Notes: generated by a model from the letters alone, not told the origin. Counted from the first letter of the stretch, positions 1-8,204 are shown. The stretch: 57,326 nucleotides of DNA from Candidatus Rifleibacterium amylolyticum (GCA_009917695.1 JAACJG010000021.1:1-57326), one strand, 5' to 3'. A program made the numbers and translations.

Positions 1-104
1 CTTCTAAATTCAAGTGCAGATCCTCTTCCGCCGCGAAGAGCCTTTTTCAGAAACTTTCGTTGTGAATCAGAAAGCTTGACCACAAACTGCTTTTTTCGGC
101 CCAT
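1..104 (-). CDS. IS630-family-like transposase, N-terminus (cut by window edge)
   Basis: The first 34 codons of a minus-strand gene are visible, and the rest lies outside the window. The start ATG at 104-102 is preceded by a strong ribosome site (GAAGGAGGG). The peptide opens MGRKKQFVVKLSDSQRKFL and continues with a basic, glycine-rich stretch (KKALRGGRGSA). This matches the usual beginning of IS630-type transposases, a short strand followed by a helix-turn-helix of the form 'R/KKY-V-LS--ER--L--L---G-'. Only the DNA-binding start is seen and no DDE residues are in view, so the family call rests on this N-terminal pattern. Whether the rest of the gene is intact cannot be judged. Confidence 0.5.
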   Translation of the reverse strand, partial: MGRKKQFVVKLSDSQRKFLKKALRGGRGSALEFR

Positions 105-239
105 GATGCCCTCCTTCTGGTGCCCTGATTTAAAAACAGGGTTCAAAGAAGATGATCGCTCAGATAGGAAAAAAGTACAAGCTTTTTCTTGTGCTTCAAC
201 TTTGACAGACCACTAGTCCTTTGTCACATATGACTTCAA

Positions 240-540
240 GAATTCAATACCTGGTATACCTCTTATGCCGGGCTCTCGGCAGGATTAGGCAGCTCTTACG
301 GCTTCAGCCGTTAGAGATGCGGATGCAAGGCCCCAACGCTACAACTCTCACCAGACGAGAGAATTAGTGGCTAGCTATGGTTCTGCGTCAACGCTGCCTG
401 GTTCGAAGTTTCCGCTTTTGGGATGCCTGCCTGCACCCTTGTTAATTCTTCTAAACCTGTTAACTATTCAGTTTGAGTTAACTCTGCAATTCAAATGTGA
501 CAGAGGACTGGCGCAAAATCCAATGATTTTACGAGCTTTT
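240..540 (+). ncRNA. orphan structured stretch resembling an OMEGA (HEARO/omega-RNA) element end
   Basis: This non-coding stretch has consecutive hairpins: ACGGC-TTCA-GCCGT at about 286-300 and CTCTC...GAGAG at about 346-361. Between and after them are the conserved-looking strings GATGCAAGGCCCCAACGCT (about 321-339) and GGCTAGCTATGGTTCTGCG. A further GTTAAC...GTTAAC repeat follows at about 459-482. The GATGCAAGGCCCCAAC core resembles what I recall of guide-RNA scaffolds carried by IscB/TnpB transposons. No iscB or tnpB gene flanks it here, so it would be a remnant or a stand-alone copy. The call is pattern memory only and needs a covariance-model search. The rest of the 105-694 gap holds no gene that I can support. 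Confidence 0.25.
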
Positions 541-607
541 AGGCGATATACAAACATTTACGGGCGTAAATACCGCGCCACATCTTAAAATGCTAATATT
601 TATACTT

Positions 608-621
608 ATTTACCGGTAAAT
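608..621. promoter_or_regulatory. 14-bp perfect palindrome, possible operator
   Basis: ATTTACCGGTAAAT is an uninterrupted palindrome in an AT-rich stretch about 75 bases upstream of the next start codon. Its size and position suit a dimeric repressor site. No promoter hexamers close to consensus were found to fix its relation to transcription. Confidence 0.3.
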
Positions 622-694
622 TTTCGGGCTCATTTTGTCGATAAGTATTAAAGATAGGGAAAATTGTGTCACATTAACTGCAAGGAGGCAGAAA

Positions 695-1645
695 ATGAAC
701 ATTCGACTCAACGACCACGGAAGGTCGCTTCTCGAACAGCTCAAAGAGATGCGCGGCGGCAACAGGCCCGAAAATAAGCCTGAAAAAATGCCAAAAGCGC
801 TCAAGCATCTTCAGGATGTCTTTGAAAAGGTTGCTGACAAAGCCGGCAAAAAAGAACTGCCAGCCGCTACTGACAAGAACACACCCCAGACAATACAGGC
901 CGATGGCCTCAATATTTCCTTCCAGTTCGATCTTTTCTACGAACTGACCAGCAAGGTCGAAGCCAAAATGGGCGTCAAAGGTGCCGAACGCTTCGTCGAA
1001 CTGAGTGGTAGCGTTTCCGAAACCTTCATGGGCAGCTTCAATCTGTCGATAGACGCAGTCGGTTCATTCATGAACGGCACCGACAAATCACTCGATATTT
1101 CACCCGAAGTCACCAATGAATTTTTCGACGCCGTCGAAGGCCTTGCCGACCTCAGCCCGGAAGCACTCGAAAACTTTCTTAAAGAATCAGACGAATTTTT
1201 CGCTGAGCTCGAAAATACCTACGGCCCGGCCAATGGTGCATTCGACCAGATCAAAGGCACCATGCAGGAACAGGCCAAAGCTTTTTTCGCCGATGTCGAA
1301 AGCGCCCGCCAGTCTGCTCTAGCCGGCCCCGAGGCAACTGCCCCGGCCTTACCAGAAGCGCTCCCAACCGAAGGTTTACCAGCCGAAACTGTTCCGGCCG
1401 AAGAATTGCCGGTAACTGTCGAAGGCGACAAAGAGCTGATCGAACTGCTGTTTCAGCCGGGCAAAAAAGTCAGCCAGAGCGAATATAAAAATTTCCTTGA
1501 AGAATTCTGGAATTATGCCGAAAAATTCAGACAGCAGATGCTTGAAAGTCTGTTCAACAATCGCAGTTCTGGCTACGCCAGGCAGGGCAAAGCTTCGGAC
1601 GAAGCCGAACCGGTTGTCAGCAGCTCGATAGATACTTCTGCCTGA
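695..1645 (+). CDS. hypothetical acidic protein
   Basis: This 316-residue protein has no signal peptide or membrane segment. The start at 695 is chosen because AAGGAGG lies 8 bases upstream; an earlier in-frame ATG (635) lacks such a site. The N-terminus is charged. The middle (about residues 75-205) is helical and rich in Phe, Glu and Ser, with repeated F-D and ELS-type segments. About residues 225-255 form a Pro/Ala/Glu linker with APALPEALP-like repeats. A further helical segment precedes a low-complexity Ser/Ala tail. I do not recognise the family; a loose likeness to flagellar/DUF5610-type proteins was considered but is not strong enough to name. It stands alone, with the next gene convergent 5 bases away. 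Confidence 0.75.
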   Translation: MNIRLNDHGRSLLEQLKEMRGGNRPENKPEKMPKALKHLQDVFEKVADKAGKKELPAATDKNTPQTIQADGLNISFQFDLFYELTSKVEAKMGVKGAERFVELSGSVSETFMGSFNLSIDAVGSFMNGTDKSLDISPEVTNEFFDAVEGLADLSPEALENFLKESDEFFAELENTYGPANGAFDQIKGTMQEQAKAFFADVESARQSALAGPEATAPALPEALPTEGLPAETVPAEELPVTVEGDKELIELLFQPGKKVSQSEYKNFLEEFWNYAEKFRQQMLESLFNNRSSGYARQGKASDEAEPVVSSSIDTSA

Positions 1646-1650
1646 CGAGA

Positions 1651-2112
1651 TCAGAGGTCTTTCCAGTATTTTATGCCGTTCTCAAGATTGGCATAAAAAC
1701 AGTAGAGGGTTCCGGTCTCGACATAACCGTTCTTTTCGAACATGCGCCGCGAAGGTGTGTTACTCTCACGCACCTCGGCGCATGTTTTTTTCATGCCACA
1801 TTTTCTGAACCAGCGCTCGATTTCGCGAACCAGTGCCGAACCGACACCGCGCCTGGCAAAATCAGGACGCACGCCGATTTTGTAGACACGCCCTGACGGA
1901 ATCAGGAAATGGCGCAATAACCCGATGACAGCCGCGCTGATCTTGCCATTCTCATCGCGAATGATGATGGTGCGGCTGGTCGGCGCGGTGATCAGATGTG
2001 TCAGACTTCGTTTCGAAAAGCGGTCGGGCTCATGTTCGAAACAGATCTTCTCGAACTCCATCAATTCACCAACAATATCTTTTGTCGCAACGATAAATTT
2101 GAATTCTTCCAT
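1651..2112 (-). CDS. GNAT-family N-acetyltransferase
   Basis: This 153-residue protein has the GNAT fold pattern. Strands 2-4 lie at about residues 45-85. The acetyl-CoA pyrophosphate loop of motif A, VRPDFARRGVGSALV, follows at about residues 82-96 and fits the R/Q-x-x-G-x-G/A rule. Motif B follows, with NTPSRRMFEKNGY, where the helix and following Tyr are typical of RimI-like enzymes. It would transfer an acetyl group from acetyl-CoA to an amine, and the substrate cannot be read from sequence. The gene converges on the upstream hypothetical gene, and its 5' side faces a repeat-rich gap. Confidence 0.85.
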   Translation of the reverse strand: MEEFKFIVATKDIVGELMEFEKICFEHEPDRFSKRSLTHLITAPTSRTIIIRDENGKISAAVIGLLRHFLIPSGRVYKIGVRPDFARRGVGSALVREIERWFRKCGMKKTCAEVRESNTPSRRMFEKNGYVETGTLYCFYANLENGIKYWKDL

Positions 2113-2156
2113 AACTTCTGATACCAGTCCTTAACGCTACCAGCCCTTCTGTATTT

Positions 2157-2222
2157 CGTCATTCCCGCGAAAGCGGGAATCTGGTTCTAAACTCCTGGAT
2201 ACCCGCTTTCGCGGGTATGACG
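2157..2222. repeat. REP-like palindromic element
   Basis: Two oppositely oriented arms face each other: CGTCATTCCCGCGAAAGCGG...CTGG and the inverse ending CGCTTTCGCGGGTATGACG. Each arm also holds its own small hairpin (CCCGCGAAAGCGGG). The unit 'GTCATTCCCGCGAAAGCGGGAATC' type is a well-known dispersed intergenic palindrome in many bacteria. It may act as a transcript end or be spread by a REP-associated (RAYT) transposase; none is seen here. Confidence 0.75.
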
Positions 2223-2247
2223 TAAAAAATCAGACGCCGTGACAGGC

Positions 2248-2349
2248 GATTACGATTACGATTACGATTACGATTACGATTACGATTACGATTACGATTA
2301 CGATTACGATTACGATTACGATTACGATTACGATTACGATTACGATTAC
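2248..2349. repeat. 17 perfect tandem copies of the hexamer GATTAC
   Basis: The run is uninterrupted over 102 bases. On the plus strand one frame reads as an Asp-Tyr repeat, but there is no ribosome site or protein-like context, so it is not treated as coding. Degenerate versions of the same hexamer occur near 43,040. The stretch up to the next gene (2350-2499) carries nothing else recognisable. Confidence 0.95.
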
Positions 2350-2499
2350 GAAAATGATACCAGCTTCAGGCTGATAACTGAAAGATTTTTGCCAAAAAAA
2401 TCAGATGGGGGCTTGCGGGTACCCCTGCTCGTCATTAGAATCATAGATATCCGGCCCTAAGCATTCCCGGATAAGTTTATAAGTTCAGGGAGACCGAGA

Positions 2500-3867
2500 A
2501 TGAAGCGAGTAACCAGTATCATCACCCTAACCACCCTGTTTCTGTTCGCCATTTTGCTGCCAGTCGCGGCCCAGACCAAAGACTGGACAGTCGCTGTTTT
2601 CCTCAATGCAGACAATAACCTCGACCCCTTTGGAGTAGAAGATCAGCAGGAAATGGCCCGCGTCGGTTCGAACGCCAATCTCAATATTGTAACTCTGATC
2701 GACCGCGAGCGTGGCCCGGCCCAGATCAACTTCATCGAAAAGAATAATATCAAGAAGATCAAAGACATGGGCGAACTCGACATGGGCGATTATCGCGAAC
2801 TCGTTAAATTTGCCCGCTTCGTCAAAGAAAATTATCCGGCAAAACATTACTGCTTCACCATCTGGAACCACGGTTCAGGCTGGAAAAACAAGAAGGTCAA
2901 CAGCATTTTCCGTGGGATTTCTTATGATGACTCTTCCAACAACCACATCACCAACGCTCAGCTCGGTCAGGCAACTGCCGAAATAGCCAATATCCTTGGC
3001 CAGAAGGTTGACATTCTGAACATGGACGCCTGTCTCATGCAGATGGTCGAAGTCGGTCATGCGGTAAAAGACAACGTCAGATTCATAGTCGCCTCTGAAG
3101 AACTCGAACCCGGCAAGGGTGCCCCCTACGATGACATTCTCAAGGGTGTCAGCAAGGGTATGGCTCCGGCAGCATTCGCCAACAACTGGGTAAACGCTTT
3201 CGCCCGTTCATACACCGGCGGCAGCCAGGGTCATGATGAATCAACCCAGTCAGCCGTAGACATGAGCAAATTCGGCGCCATGCTCGACGCTATCAACGGT
3301 CTCGCCAAGGCTGTGATGAGCGGCAAATATTCAGCTGATGTCAAAGCCGCTCTGGCCACCACCCAGAAGTTCGACTCTCCCGAAAACATCGACATGATTC
3401 ACTTCGTTGAACAGCTCAAGGCTCGCCTCGGCACCAACGAATCGATCAAGACCGCCTGTGACAAACTCCTGGCAGCTGGCAAAGCCGCAGTAATCAATTT
3501 CAAAAACACCGGTTACTCTACCAAGAATGCAAAGGGCATAGCAATTTATCTGCCCGCCAGCTTCAGAATTGAAGCCAAATACCGCACTCTCAGCTTTGCC
3601 AAAGACAGCATGTGGGACGAAATGATCGACACCCTGCTCAAGCGTGACATGGCCGACAATATCGTCAGCAACATCAGAGCCGGCAGCCTCGACGAACTGC
3701 GCCACCTGGTAGCAGCTGCGGCCGACAGCCCCGAGAGCGCCGATCTTTATCGCTACATTGTGCGCGAACTCAATTACGAAATGTATACCGAAAACGCTCT
3801 GCCCAAAGAACTGGCTGATGAATTCAAAGTTCTCTTCACTCAGCTCACCGCAGCAGCAAGACGCTAA
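2500..3867 (+). CDS. secreted C11 (clostripain) family cysteine peptidase
   Basis: This 455-residue protein has a signal peptide (about 1-24, ending VAAQ). The peptidase domain opens with the typical WTVAVFLNADNNLD segment. The catalytic His is H124 in IWNHGSGW and the nucleophile Cys is C178 in NMDACLMQM, both as in the C11 family. These enzymes cut after Arg or Lys and are often self-processed. The C-terminal third (about 380-455) is helical and specific to this pair. It is followed by a strong terminator, and a close paralog lies downstream under its own promoter, so the two are separately transcribed duplicates. AGGGAGA precedes the ATG. Confidence 0.93.
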   Translation: MKRVTSIITLTTLFLFAILLPVAAQTKDWTVAVFLNADNNLDPFGVEDQQEMARVGSNANLNIVTLIDRERGPAQINFIEKNNIKKIKDMGELDMGDYRELVKFARFVKENYPAKHYCFTIWNHGSGWKNKKVNSIFRGISYDDSSNNHITNAQLGQATAEIANILGQKVDILNMDACLMQMVEVGHAVKDNVRFIVASEELEPGKGAPYDDILKGVSKGMAPAAFANNWVNAFARSYTGGSQGHDESTQSAVDMSKFGAMLDAINGLAKAVMSGKYSADVKAALATTQKFDSPENIDMIHFVEQLKARLGTNESIKTACDKLLAAGKAAVINFKNTGYSTKNAKGIAIYLPASFRIEAKYRTLSFAKDSMWDEMIDTLLKRDMADNIVSNIRAGSLDELRHLVAAAADSPESADLYRYIVRELNYEMYTENALPKELADEFKVLFTQLTAAARR

Positions 3868-3885
3868 GATCAACAAAGACCAACA

Positions 3886-3928
3886 TTGGCGGGCAACCGG
3901 CAACAAACCGGTTGCCCGCCAAATTTTT
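3886..3928 (+). terminator. rho-independent terminator after the first C11 peptidase
   Basis: A 15-bp perfect stem (TTGGCGGGCAACCGG with CCGGTTGCCCGCCAA, 7-base loop) is followed by ATTTTT. It lies 18 bases after the stop codon. Confidence 0.92.
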
Positions 3929-3985
3929 GCCGAGGCACCAACAGACGTCTGCACATTTTCCCCAAAAAAAATGTTTTAGAATCCG

Positions 3986-4014
3986 TTGACACTGTACTTT
4001 TCGATGATTATAAT
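3986..4014 (+). promoter_or_regulatory. consensus sigma-70 promoter of the second C11 peptidase
   Basis: TTGACA at 3986-3991 and TATAAT at 4009-4014 match consensus in all 12 positions with the ideal 17-base spacer. The leader to the start codon is about 65 bases and includes TATAAG repeats (GTATAAGCGTATAAGAGTATAAGGAG). Confidence 0.9.
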
Positions 4015-4085
4015 GAAGGAACGTAGTATCCGTATCGAGTATTTTTTAGTTGTATAAGCGTATAAGAGTATAAGGAGTATCGATA

Positions 4086-5438
4086 ATGAAACGTGTAATC
4101 AGTGTATTTGCGATTTTCCTCATCACCTGCTGTCTTTGTACCCCGGCCAGTGCGGCTGCTGCCAAAGAATGGACATTCATGGTTTTTTTGAATGCCGACA
4201 ACAACCTTGATTCATTTGGTGTGGGCGACATGCAGGAAATGGCTGCTGGCGGCGGCTCCAACGATTATCTCAACATCGTCTGCCTGATCGACCGCGAACA
4301 CGGCCCGGCCACTCTCAATTACATCACCAAAGACGGCCCCCAGGTCGTTAAAGAAATGGGCGAACTCGACATGGGCGATTATCGCGAATATGTCAGATTC
4401 GTAACCGACGTTGCCAAAGCTTACCCGGCAAAAAATTACTGCTCAATCATCTGGAACCATGGTTCTGGCTGGAAAAACGCCAACGGCGAAATCATCAAGG
4501 GCATTTCTTATGATGATTCTTCGAGCAACCATATCACCACCAATCAGCTAACCGTTGCCATGAAGGAAATCAATGCAGTCCTCGGCAAGAAAATTGAAGT
4601 ATTCAGCTTCGACGCCTGCCTCATGCAGATGATGGAAGTTGCCTATGCTCTCAAAGATGGCTGTGACTACCTCGTAGCCTCTGAAGAAACTGAACCCGGC
4701 GAAGGTTATCCTTACCGCGAAATCATTCAGAACTTCAAAAAAGGCATGACTCCAGAGCAGGTAGCCACCATGATCGTAAAACAGTATGCGGCTTCCTATA
4801 ACGGTGGCAGTGCCGGCAGTTCTTCAACTACCCAGTCTGCAATCAAATGCAGCGAACTCGACAATCTGACCGATGCCATCAACGGTTTCGCCAAAGCCTC
4901 GATGGCCGGCGACTTCGCAGCTGAATTCAAGTCGGCCCTCAACCGCGTTCAGAAGTTCTACTACAGAACCAACATCGATCTTGGCCACTTCGTAACCCTG
5001 ACCAAAGCCAGCATCAATGACGAAGGCTTCCAGACCGCCGCCAAAAAATTCGAAGCAGCCTATGCCAAAGCCATCGTTTATAACGGACTTAGCGGCTACA
5101 ACACCAAAAATGCTACCGGCCTGGCTATTTATTTCCCGACTTCTTCTTACAGCTTCTCAGCTGAATACAAAGATCTTGCCTTCGCCAAGAACTGCATGTG
5201 GGAAGCCATGGTTAAAGATTACTACAAGAAGGCCGCTGTTAAGACTCTGGTTGCCGATGTCAGCCGCGGCGACATGTCGAGCCTGATGGACTACGTTGCT
5301 ACTGCCAACGAAAAGAACCGCGAAGTCAGCGCCCACGTTATCGCCAAGCTGAACTTCAGCGTGTTTGCCGAAGGCAATCTCGATGAATCAACAAAGACCA
5401 ATGTCAGCAACCTGCTGAGCGAACTCAAAACCAGATAA
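4086..5438 (+). CDS. secreted C11 (clostripain) family cysteine peptidase, paralog
   Basis: This 450-residue protein is colinear with the preceding peptidase over its whole length. A signal peptide ends near ASAAA (about residue 25). His125 (IWNHGSGW) and Cys178 (FDACLMQM) form the expected dyad, and the segments MGELDMGDYRE and GISYDDSS are shared with the paralog. It should be an exported Arg/Lys-specific endopeptidase. Its own consensus promoter and terminator make it a separate unit. Differences are concentrated after residue 380, suggesting that the C-terminal helical part has diverged in partner or substrate. Confidence 0.93.
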   Translation: MKRVISVFAIFLITCCLCTPASAAAAKEWTFMVFLNADNNLDSFGVGDMQEMAAGGGSNDYLNIVCLIDREHGPATLNYITKDGPQVVKEMGELDMGDYREYVRFVTDVAKAYPAKNYCSIIWNHGSGWKNANGEIIKGISYDDSSSNHITTNQLTVAMKEINAVLGKKIEVFSFDACLMQMMEVAYALKDGCDYLVASEETEPGEGYPYREIIQNFKKGMTPEQVATMIVKQYAASYNGGSAGSSSTTQSAIKCSELDNLTDAINGFAKASMAGDFAAEFKSALNRVQKFYYRTNIDLGHFVTLTKASINDEGFQTAAKKFEAAYAKAIVYNGLSGYNTKNATGLAIYFPTSSYSFSAEYKDLAFAKNCMWEAMVKDYYKKAAVKTLVADVSRGDMSSLMDYVATANEKNREVSAHVIAKLNFSVFAEGNLDESTKTNVSNLLSELKTR

Positions 5439-5447
5439 GAATCATTA

Positions 5448-5484
5448 AAAAGCCGCGGAGATTTCGGTCTCTGCGGTTTTTCTT
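5448..5484 (+). terminator. rho-independent terminator
   Basis: The stem CCGCGGAGA / TCTCTGCGG with loop TTTCGG is flanked by AAAAA on the left and TTTTTC on the right. It lies just after the stop of the second C11 peptidase gene. Confidence 0.88.
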
Positions 5485-5524
5485 CTTTTAGAGAGAAAAG
5501 CTTTTAAAAAGAGGTATGAGTTCC

Positions 5525-5743
5525 ATGCAATTGATCAAACAGCTGGTTATCTGGATTGTTGTAATGACTGTCATCAGCATTGTCGGAGTGGTGGCCTTCC
5601 ATATCGTTCAGGATAAAATGATAAAAGAAATGCCAATGATTATGGCTGCCATAAACGGATTAGTAATGGGCTTCGCGATCGGGCTGGTAAGATATCTCAA
5701 ACAGCGCCGCGCCGAAGCGGCAAAGAGCGAACAGGCGGCGTAA
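5525..5743 (+). CDS. small two-helix membrane protein
   Basis: This 72-residue protein has two hydrophobic helices (about residues 6-27 and 39-58), separated by a short KMIKEMP segment, and a charged tail (RYLKQRRAEAAKSEQ). The start at 5525 is favoured because GAGG lies 10 bases upstream; an ATG at 5516 abuts that site. The family is not recognised. It follows the terminator of the peptidase gene and converges on the chemosensory operon. Confidence 0.65.
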   Translation: MQLIKQLVIWIVVMTVISIVGVVAFHIVQDKMIKEMPMIMAAINGLVMGFAIGLVRYLKQRRAEAAKSEQAA

Positions 5744-5768
5744 AACCAACTGTGGTTCGCGAATGCTA

Positions 5769-6599
5769 TTACTTTTTCTGCAGGAAAACGGCGCGGGGTT
5801 CGAGGTGAATTTCGCTGAAAAGATTGCCGAGATCACCAGCGGTTTCAGTCGAGCCGATAAGGAGATAGCCGTGCGGTTGCAGATGCCGGGAAACCCGGTT
5901 AAACAATTCAGTCCGCGGTTCCGATGCGAAATAGATAGCCACGTTGCGGCAGACGATGAGATCGAAAGAGTCAGGCAGCATAAATGGCCGATGTAACGGC
6001 ATCTGTACGAAAGAAAGTGACTCTTTCAAACTGTCTTTAACCTTCCAGTTCCTGGAATTGGTTTCAAAAAAGCGCTCAAGCAGGGCGGGCGGAACTCCCC
6101 GTTCGACTTCGAACCGGTTATAAGAACCCTGTCTGGCAGATTCTATAGCCATCCGTGAAATGTCTGTGCCCATGATCTGGTATTCTTTCGGCGATACCCC
6201 CATTTCCTGGAGAACCATCGCCAGGCTGTAAGCCTCCTGGCCGGTAGAGCAGGCAGCGCTCCAGATTTTCAACCGGCGCTTTTCAGCGCTGCGCCGACAT
6301 TGTTCAAGCAGGCGCGGAAAAACGGTTTTGCGCAAAGCCTCAAATGGCGCCAAATCACGAAAGAACGAGGTTTCCTTTGTCGTTATGTGATCGATGAGTT
6401 CTTCTCTGAGATCGTTTCGTTCCGGCTCGCGCGCCATAAAATAGAGATGGCTGTAATTCGAACACTTGAATTTTTTGAGAAGCCCGTGAAATCTTTCAAT
6501 AATCAGATATTCTTTGTCTTCAGTCAAACTGATGCCGGTCAGTTCTGACAAAAACTGACTCCACAGAGCAAATTCGTTGCTGTCCAGTTTATCTTTCAA
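5769..6599 (-). CDS. cheR: chemoreceptor methyltransferase CheR
   Basis: The protein transfers methyl groups from S-adenosylmethionine to glutamates of chemoreceptors. An N-terminal helical CheR domain (LTEDKEYLIIERFHGLL) is followed by the Rossmann methyltransferase domain. That domain carries TTKETSFFRD, the SAM loop WSAACSTGQEAYSLAM, the acidic GTDIS segment and FDLIVCRNVAIYF, all CheR signatures. No ATG is available. TTG at 6599 lies 4 bases after the cheB stop with AAAAGGG upstream and is preferred over a TTG at 6644 inside cheB. It is the last gene of the operon. Length (276 residues) is normal. Confidence 0.92.
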   Translation of the reverse strand: MKDKLDSNEFALWSQFLSELTGISLTEDKEYLIIERFHGLLKKFKCSNYSHLYFMAREPERNDLREELIDHITTKETSFFRDLAPFEALRKTVFPRLLEQCRRSAEKRRLKIWSAACSTGQEAYSLAMVLQEMGVSPKEYQIMGTDISRMAIESARQGSYNRFEVERGVPPALLERFFETNSRNWKVKDSLKESLSFVQMPLHRPFMLPDSFDLIVCRNVAIYFASEPRTELFNRVSRHLQPHGYLLIGSTETAGDLGNLFSEIHLEPRAVFLQKK

Positions 6600-6603
6600 A
6601 TTT

Positions 6604-7719
6604 TCACACGACCCTTTTGGGCAGACGTTGAATTGCTGAGGCAATTCCGCTCAAAGACAGCACTTCATCGGCCAGCCCGGCTTCAACTACCGCGCGAGGC
6701 ATACCATATACCACGCAGGACTGAGCATCCTGCGCCACGATATAACCGCCAGCAGAGCGAACCAGACGAGCGCCGGCAAGACCGTCGGTGCCCATTCCTG
6801 TCATCATGAACAGCCCGACACGCCCTGAGAAATTGGCTACAACCGATCTTAGAAGGTAATCAACCGATGGTCGGCAGTTATTCTCCGGCGGGTCATCAGT
6901 CAGGCGCAACACAAAACTGCCGGGGTTACTTCCTCTGATCAGCTTCAGATGTTCACCTCCCGGCGCCAGATAGATATGCCCCGGCTCCAGCGGCATCCAG
7001 TCTTTAGCCTCTTCTACCCACAAACCGGAGCGCTCTCTGATACTGGCTGCCAATGCTTCAGAAAAAAACCTGGGAATGTGCTGAACAATTATAACGGGCA
7101 CGGACAAAGGCTCTTTGATCACCGAAAACACTTCGGCAAGAGCCGGCGGGCCACCAGTGGAAATGCCGATGACTATCAGCTCGATGCTTCTGCCAGAAGG
7201 ACTCTTTACGGTCGCGCCAACCGTGATATTATGAGCAGCAGACTTTGCCGCGGAGGCCGAAGAATCAGCAGCACCACCAATATTCATACTGCTGCGAATA
7301 CGCAGGCTTTCGATAAGAGCCTGAACAGCCAGTTTAAAGTCTGATTCCAGTCGCTGTCTGGTTTCTTCTATCGTTTCAGCCTCAGGCTTGAGGACAAACT
7401 CAAAGGCGCCGGCGCTGAGGGCTTTCATAGTCAACAGACTCATATTGGGAGAAGCTGCGCTGACAACGATAACCCGGCAGGCGAGTTTAAGTTCGCGCAA
7501 CTGTCTGAGAACTTCGAGACCGCTCATATCCTGCAGTTTCATGTCGAGAATCATCAGATCGGGCCCAAGAGCCTGAGCTTTCTGAATGGCGATCTTACCG
7601 TTAGGAGCCTGGCCAACAAGTTCAACTCCTTCGATTTCGAGCAACAGATCACCGATTATCTTGCGAAAAACCAGCGAACTATCGACAACCATGGTGCGCA
7701 AAACCTTATGAGCTTTCAT
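6604..7719 (-). CDS. cheB: chemotaxis protein-glutamate methylesterase CheB
   Basis: This 371-residue, two-domain protein starts with a receiver domain (about 5-125; VVDSS with D13, phospho-acceptor D59 in LMILDMKLQDMSG, and KPE near 113). A linker of Ser/Ala residues leads to the CheB catalytic domain (about 180-365). The domain shows the nucleophile motif GISTGGPPAL, the His motif IVQHIPRFF and the Asp motif TGMGTDGLAGA, so the Ser-His-Asp triad is intact. It removes methyl groups from, or deamidates, the receptor encoded two genes upstream. Its ATG overlaps the stop of the cheW-like gene by one base (TAATG), so translation is probably coupled. Confidence 0.95.
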   Translation of the reverse strand: MKAHKVLRTMVVDSSLVFRKIIGDLLLEIEGVELVGQAPNGKIAIQKAQALGPDLMILDMKLQDMSGLEVLRQLRELKLACRVIVVSAASPNMSLLTMKALSAGAFEFVLKPEAETIEETRQRLESDFKLAVQALIESLRIRSSMNIGGAADSSASAAKSAAHNITVGATVKSPSGRSIELIVIGISTGGPPALAEVFSVIKEPLSVPVIIVQHIPRFFSEALAASIRERSGLWVEEAKDWMPLEPGHIYLAPGGEHLKLIRGSNPGSFVLRLTDDPPENNCRPSVDYLLRSVVANFSGRVGLFMMTGMGTDGLAGARLVRSAGGYIVAQDAQSCVVYGMPRAVVEAGLADEVLSLSGIASAIQRLPKRVV

Positions 7720-8204
7720 TACAGGTCTCCAGCCACATCACGCGAACCCAGCAATTCATCGAGTTTCAGCAAGCCGGTCATTTTGCCATCAAGAAAGAAA
7801 AAACCGGTTACTACCCTCGAAAAAGCTTTTGGCAGATTTTCGGGACTGGCAGTCATCTGGTCTGGCGAAAACGGAAAAATGCCGATCAGGTTGTCAACCA
7901 GCATTCCCACAAGCTCTGTACCTGATTGAACAACAAGAATACGAGTATCGGCATCGAGTATCTGAGCGTTCAGCCCAAGTTTAACCGCGGGATCGATAAC
8001 TGCGATAACCCGGCCACGCAGGTTGAACACGCCTCTGACATAATCGGGAGCATGATGAACCGGTCTTATTTCTGGTGGGGCCAGAACTTCCTGAATCGGG
8101 CCGGCGGGAATGCCGAGCATGTTTCCGCCTATACTGCAGATGACGACGAGCTGGCCCTCGTCCTCGAGAAGGCTTCCTGACGCCAGTTTCATGAAGGAAG
8201 TCAT
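7719..8204 (-). CDS. cheW: CheW-like coupling protein
   Basis: This 161-residue, single-domain protein has the CheW pattern. The first subdomain contains FGIPAGPIQEVL-like spacing (LGIPAGPIQEVL). The conserved VRGVFNLRGRVIAVIDPAVKLGL segment begins near residue 57, followed by DTRILVVQ and LVGMLVDNLIGI. It should link the receptor to CheA. The start overlaps the receptor stop by one base (TGATG). The N-terminal ten residues are extra compared with minimal CheW. Confidence 0.88.
   Translation of the reverse strand: MTSFMKLASGSLLEDEGQLVVICSIGGNMLGIPAGPIQEVLAPPEIRPVHHAPDYVRGVFNLRGRVIAVIDPAVKLGLNAQILDADTRILVVQSGTELVGMLVDNLIGIFPFSPDQMTASPENLPKAFSRVVTGFFFLDGKMTGLLKLDELLGSRDVAGDL

Noticed and set aside
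367-588. Open frame of 73 codons after the structured stretch
   Set aside because: It lacks a ribosome site and protein-like composition and overlaps the hairpin-rich non-coding element.
2239-2460. Frame encoding an Asp-Tyr repeat through the GATTAC tract
   Set aside because: It is a consequence of the hexamer; it has no ribosome site and the part after the repeat is not protein-like.
3331-3954. 207-codon minus-strand frame opposite the first C11 peptidase
   Set aside because: It is antisense to a gene with clear family motifs and extends through its terminator; composition follows the complementary strand.
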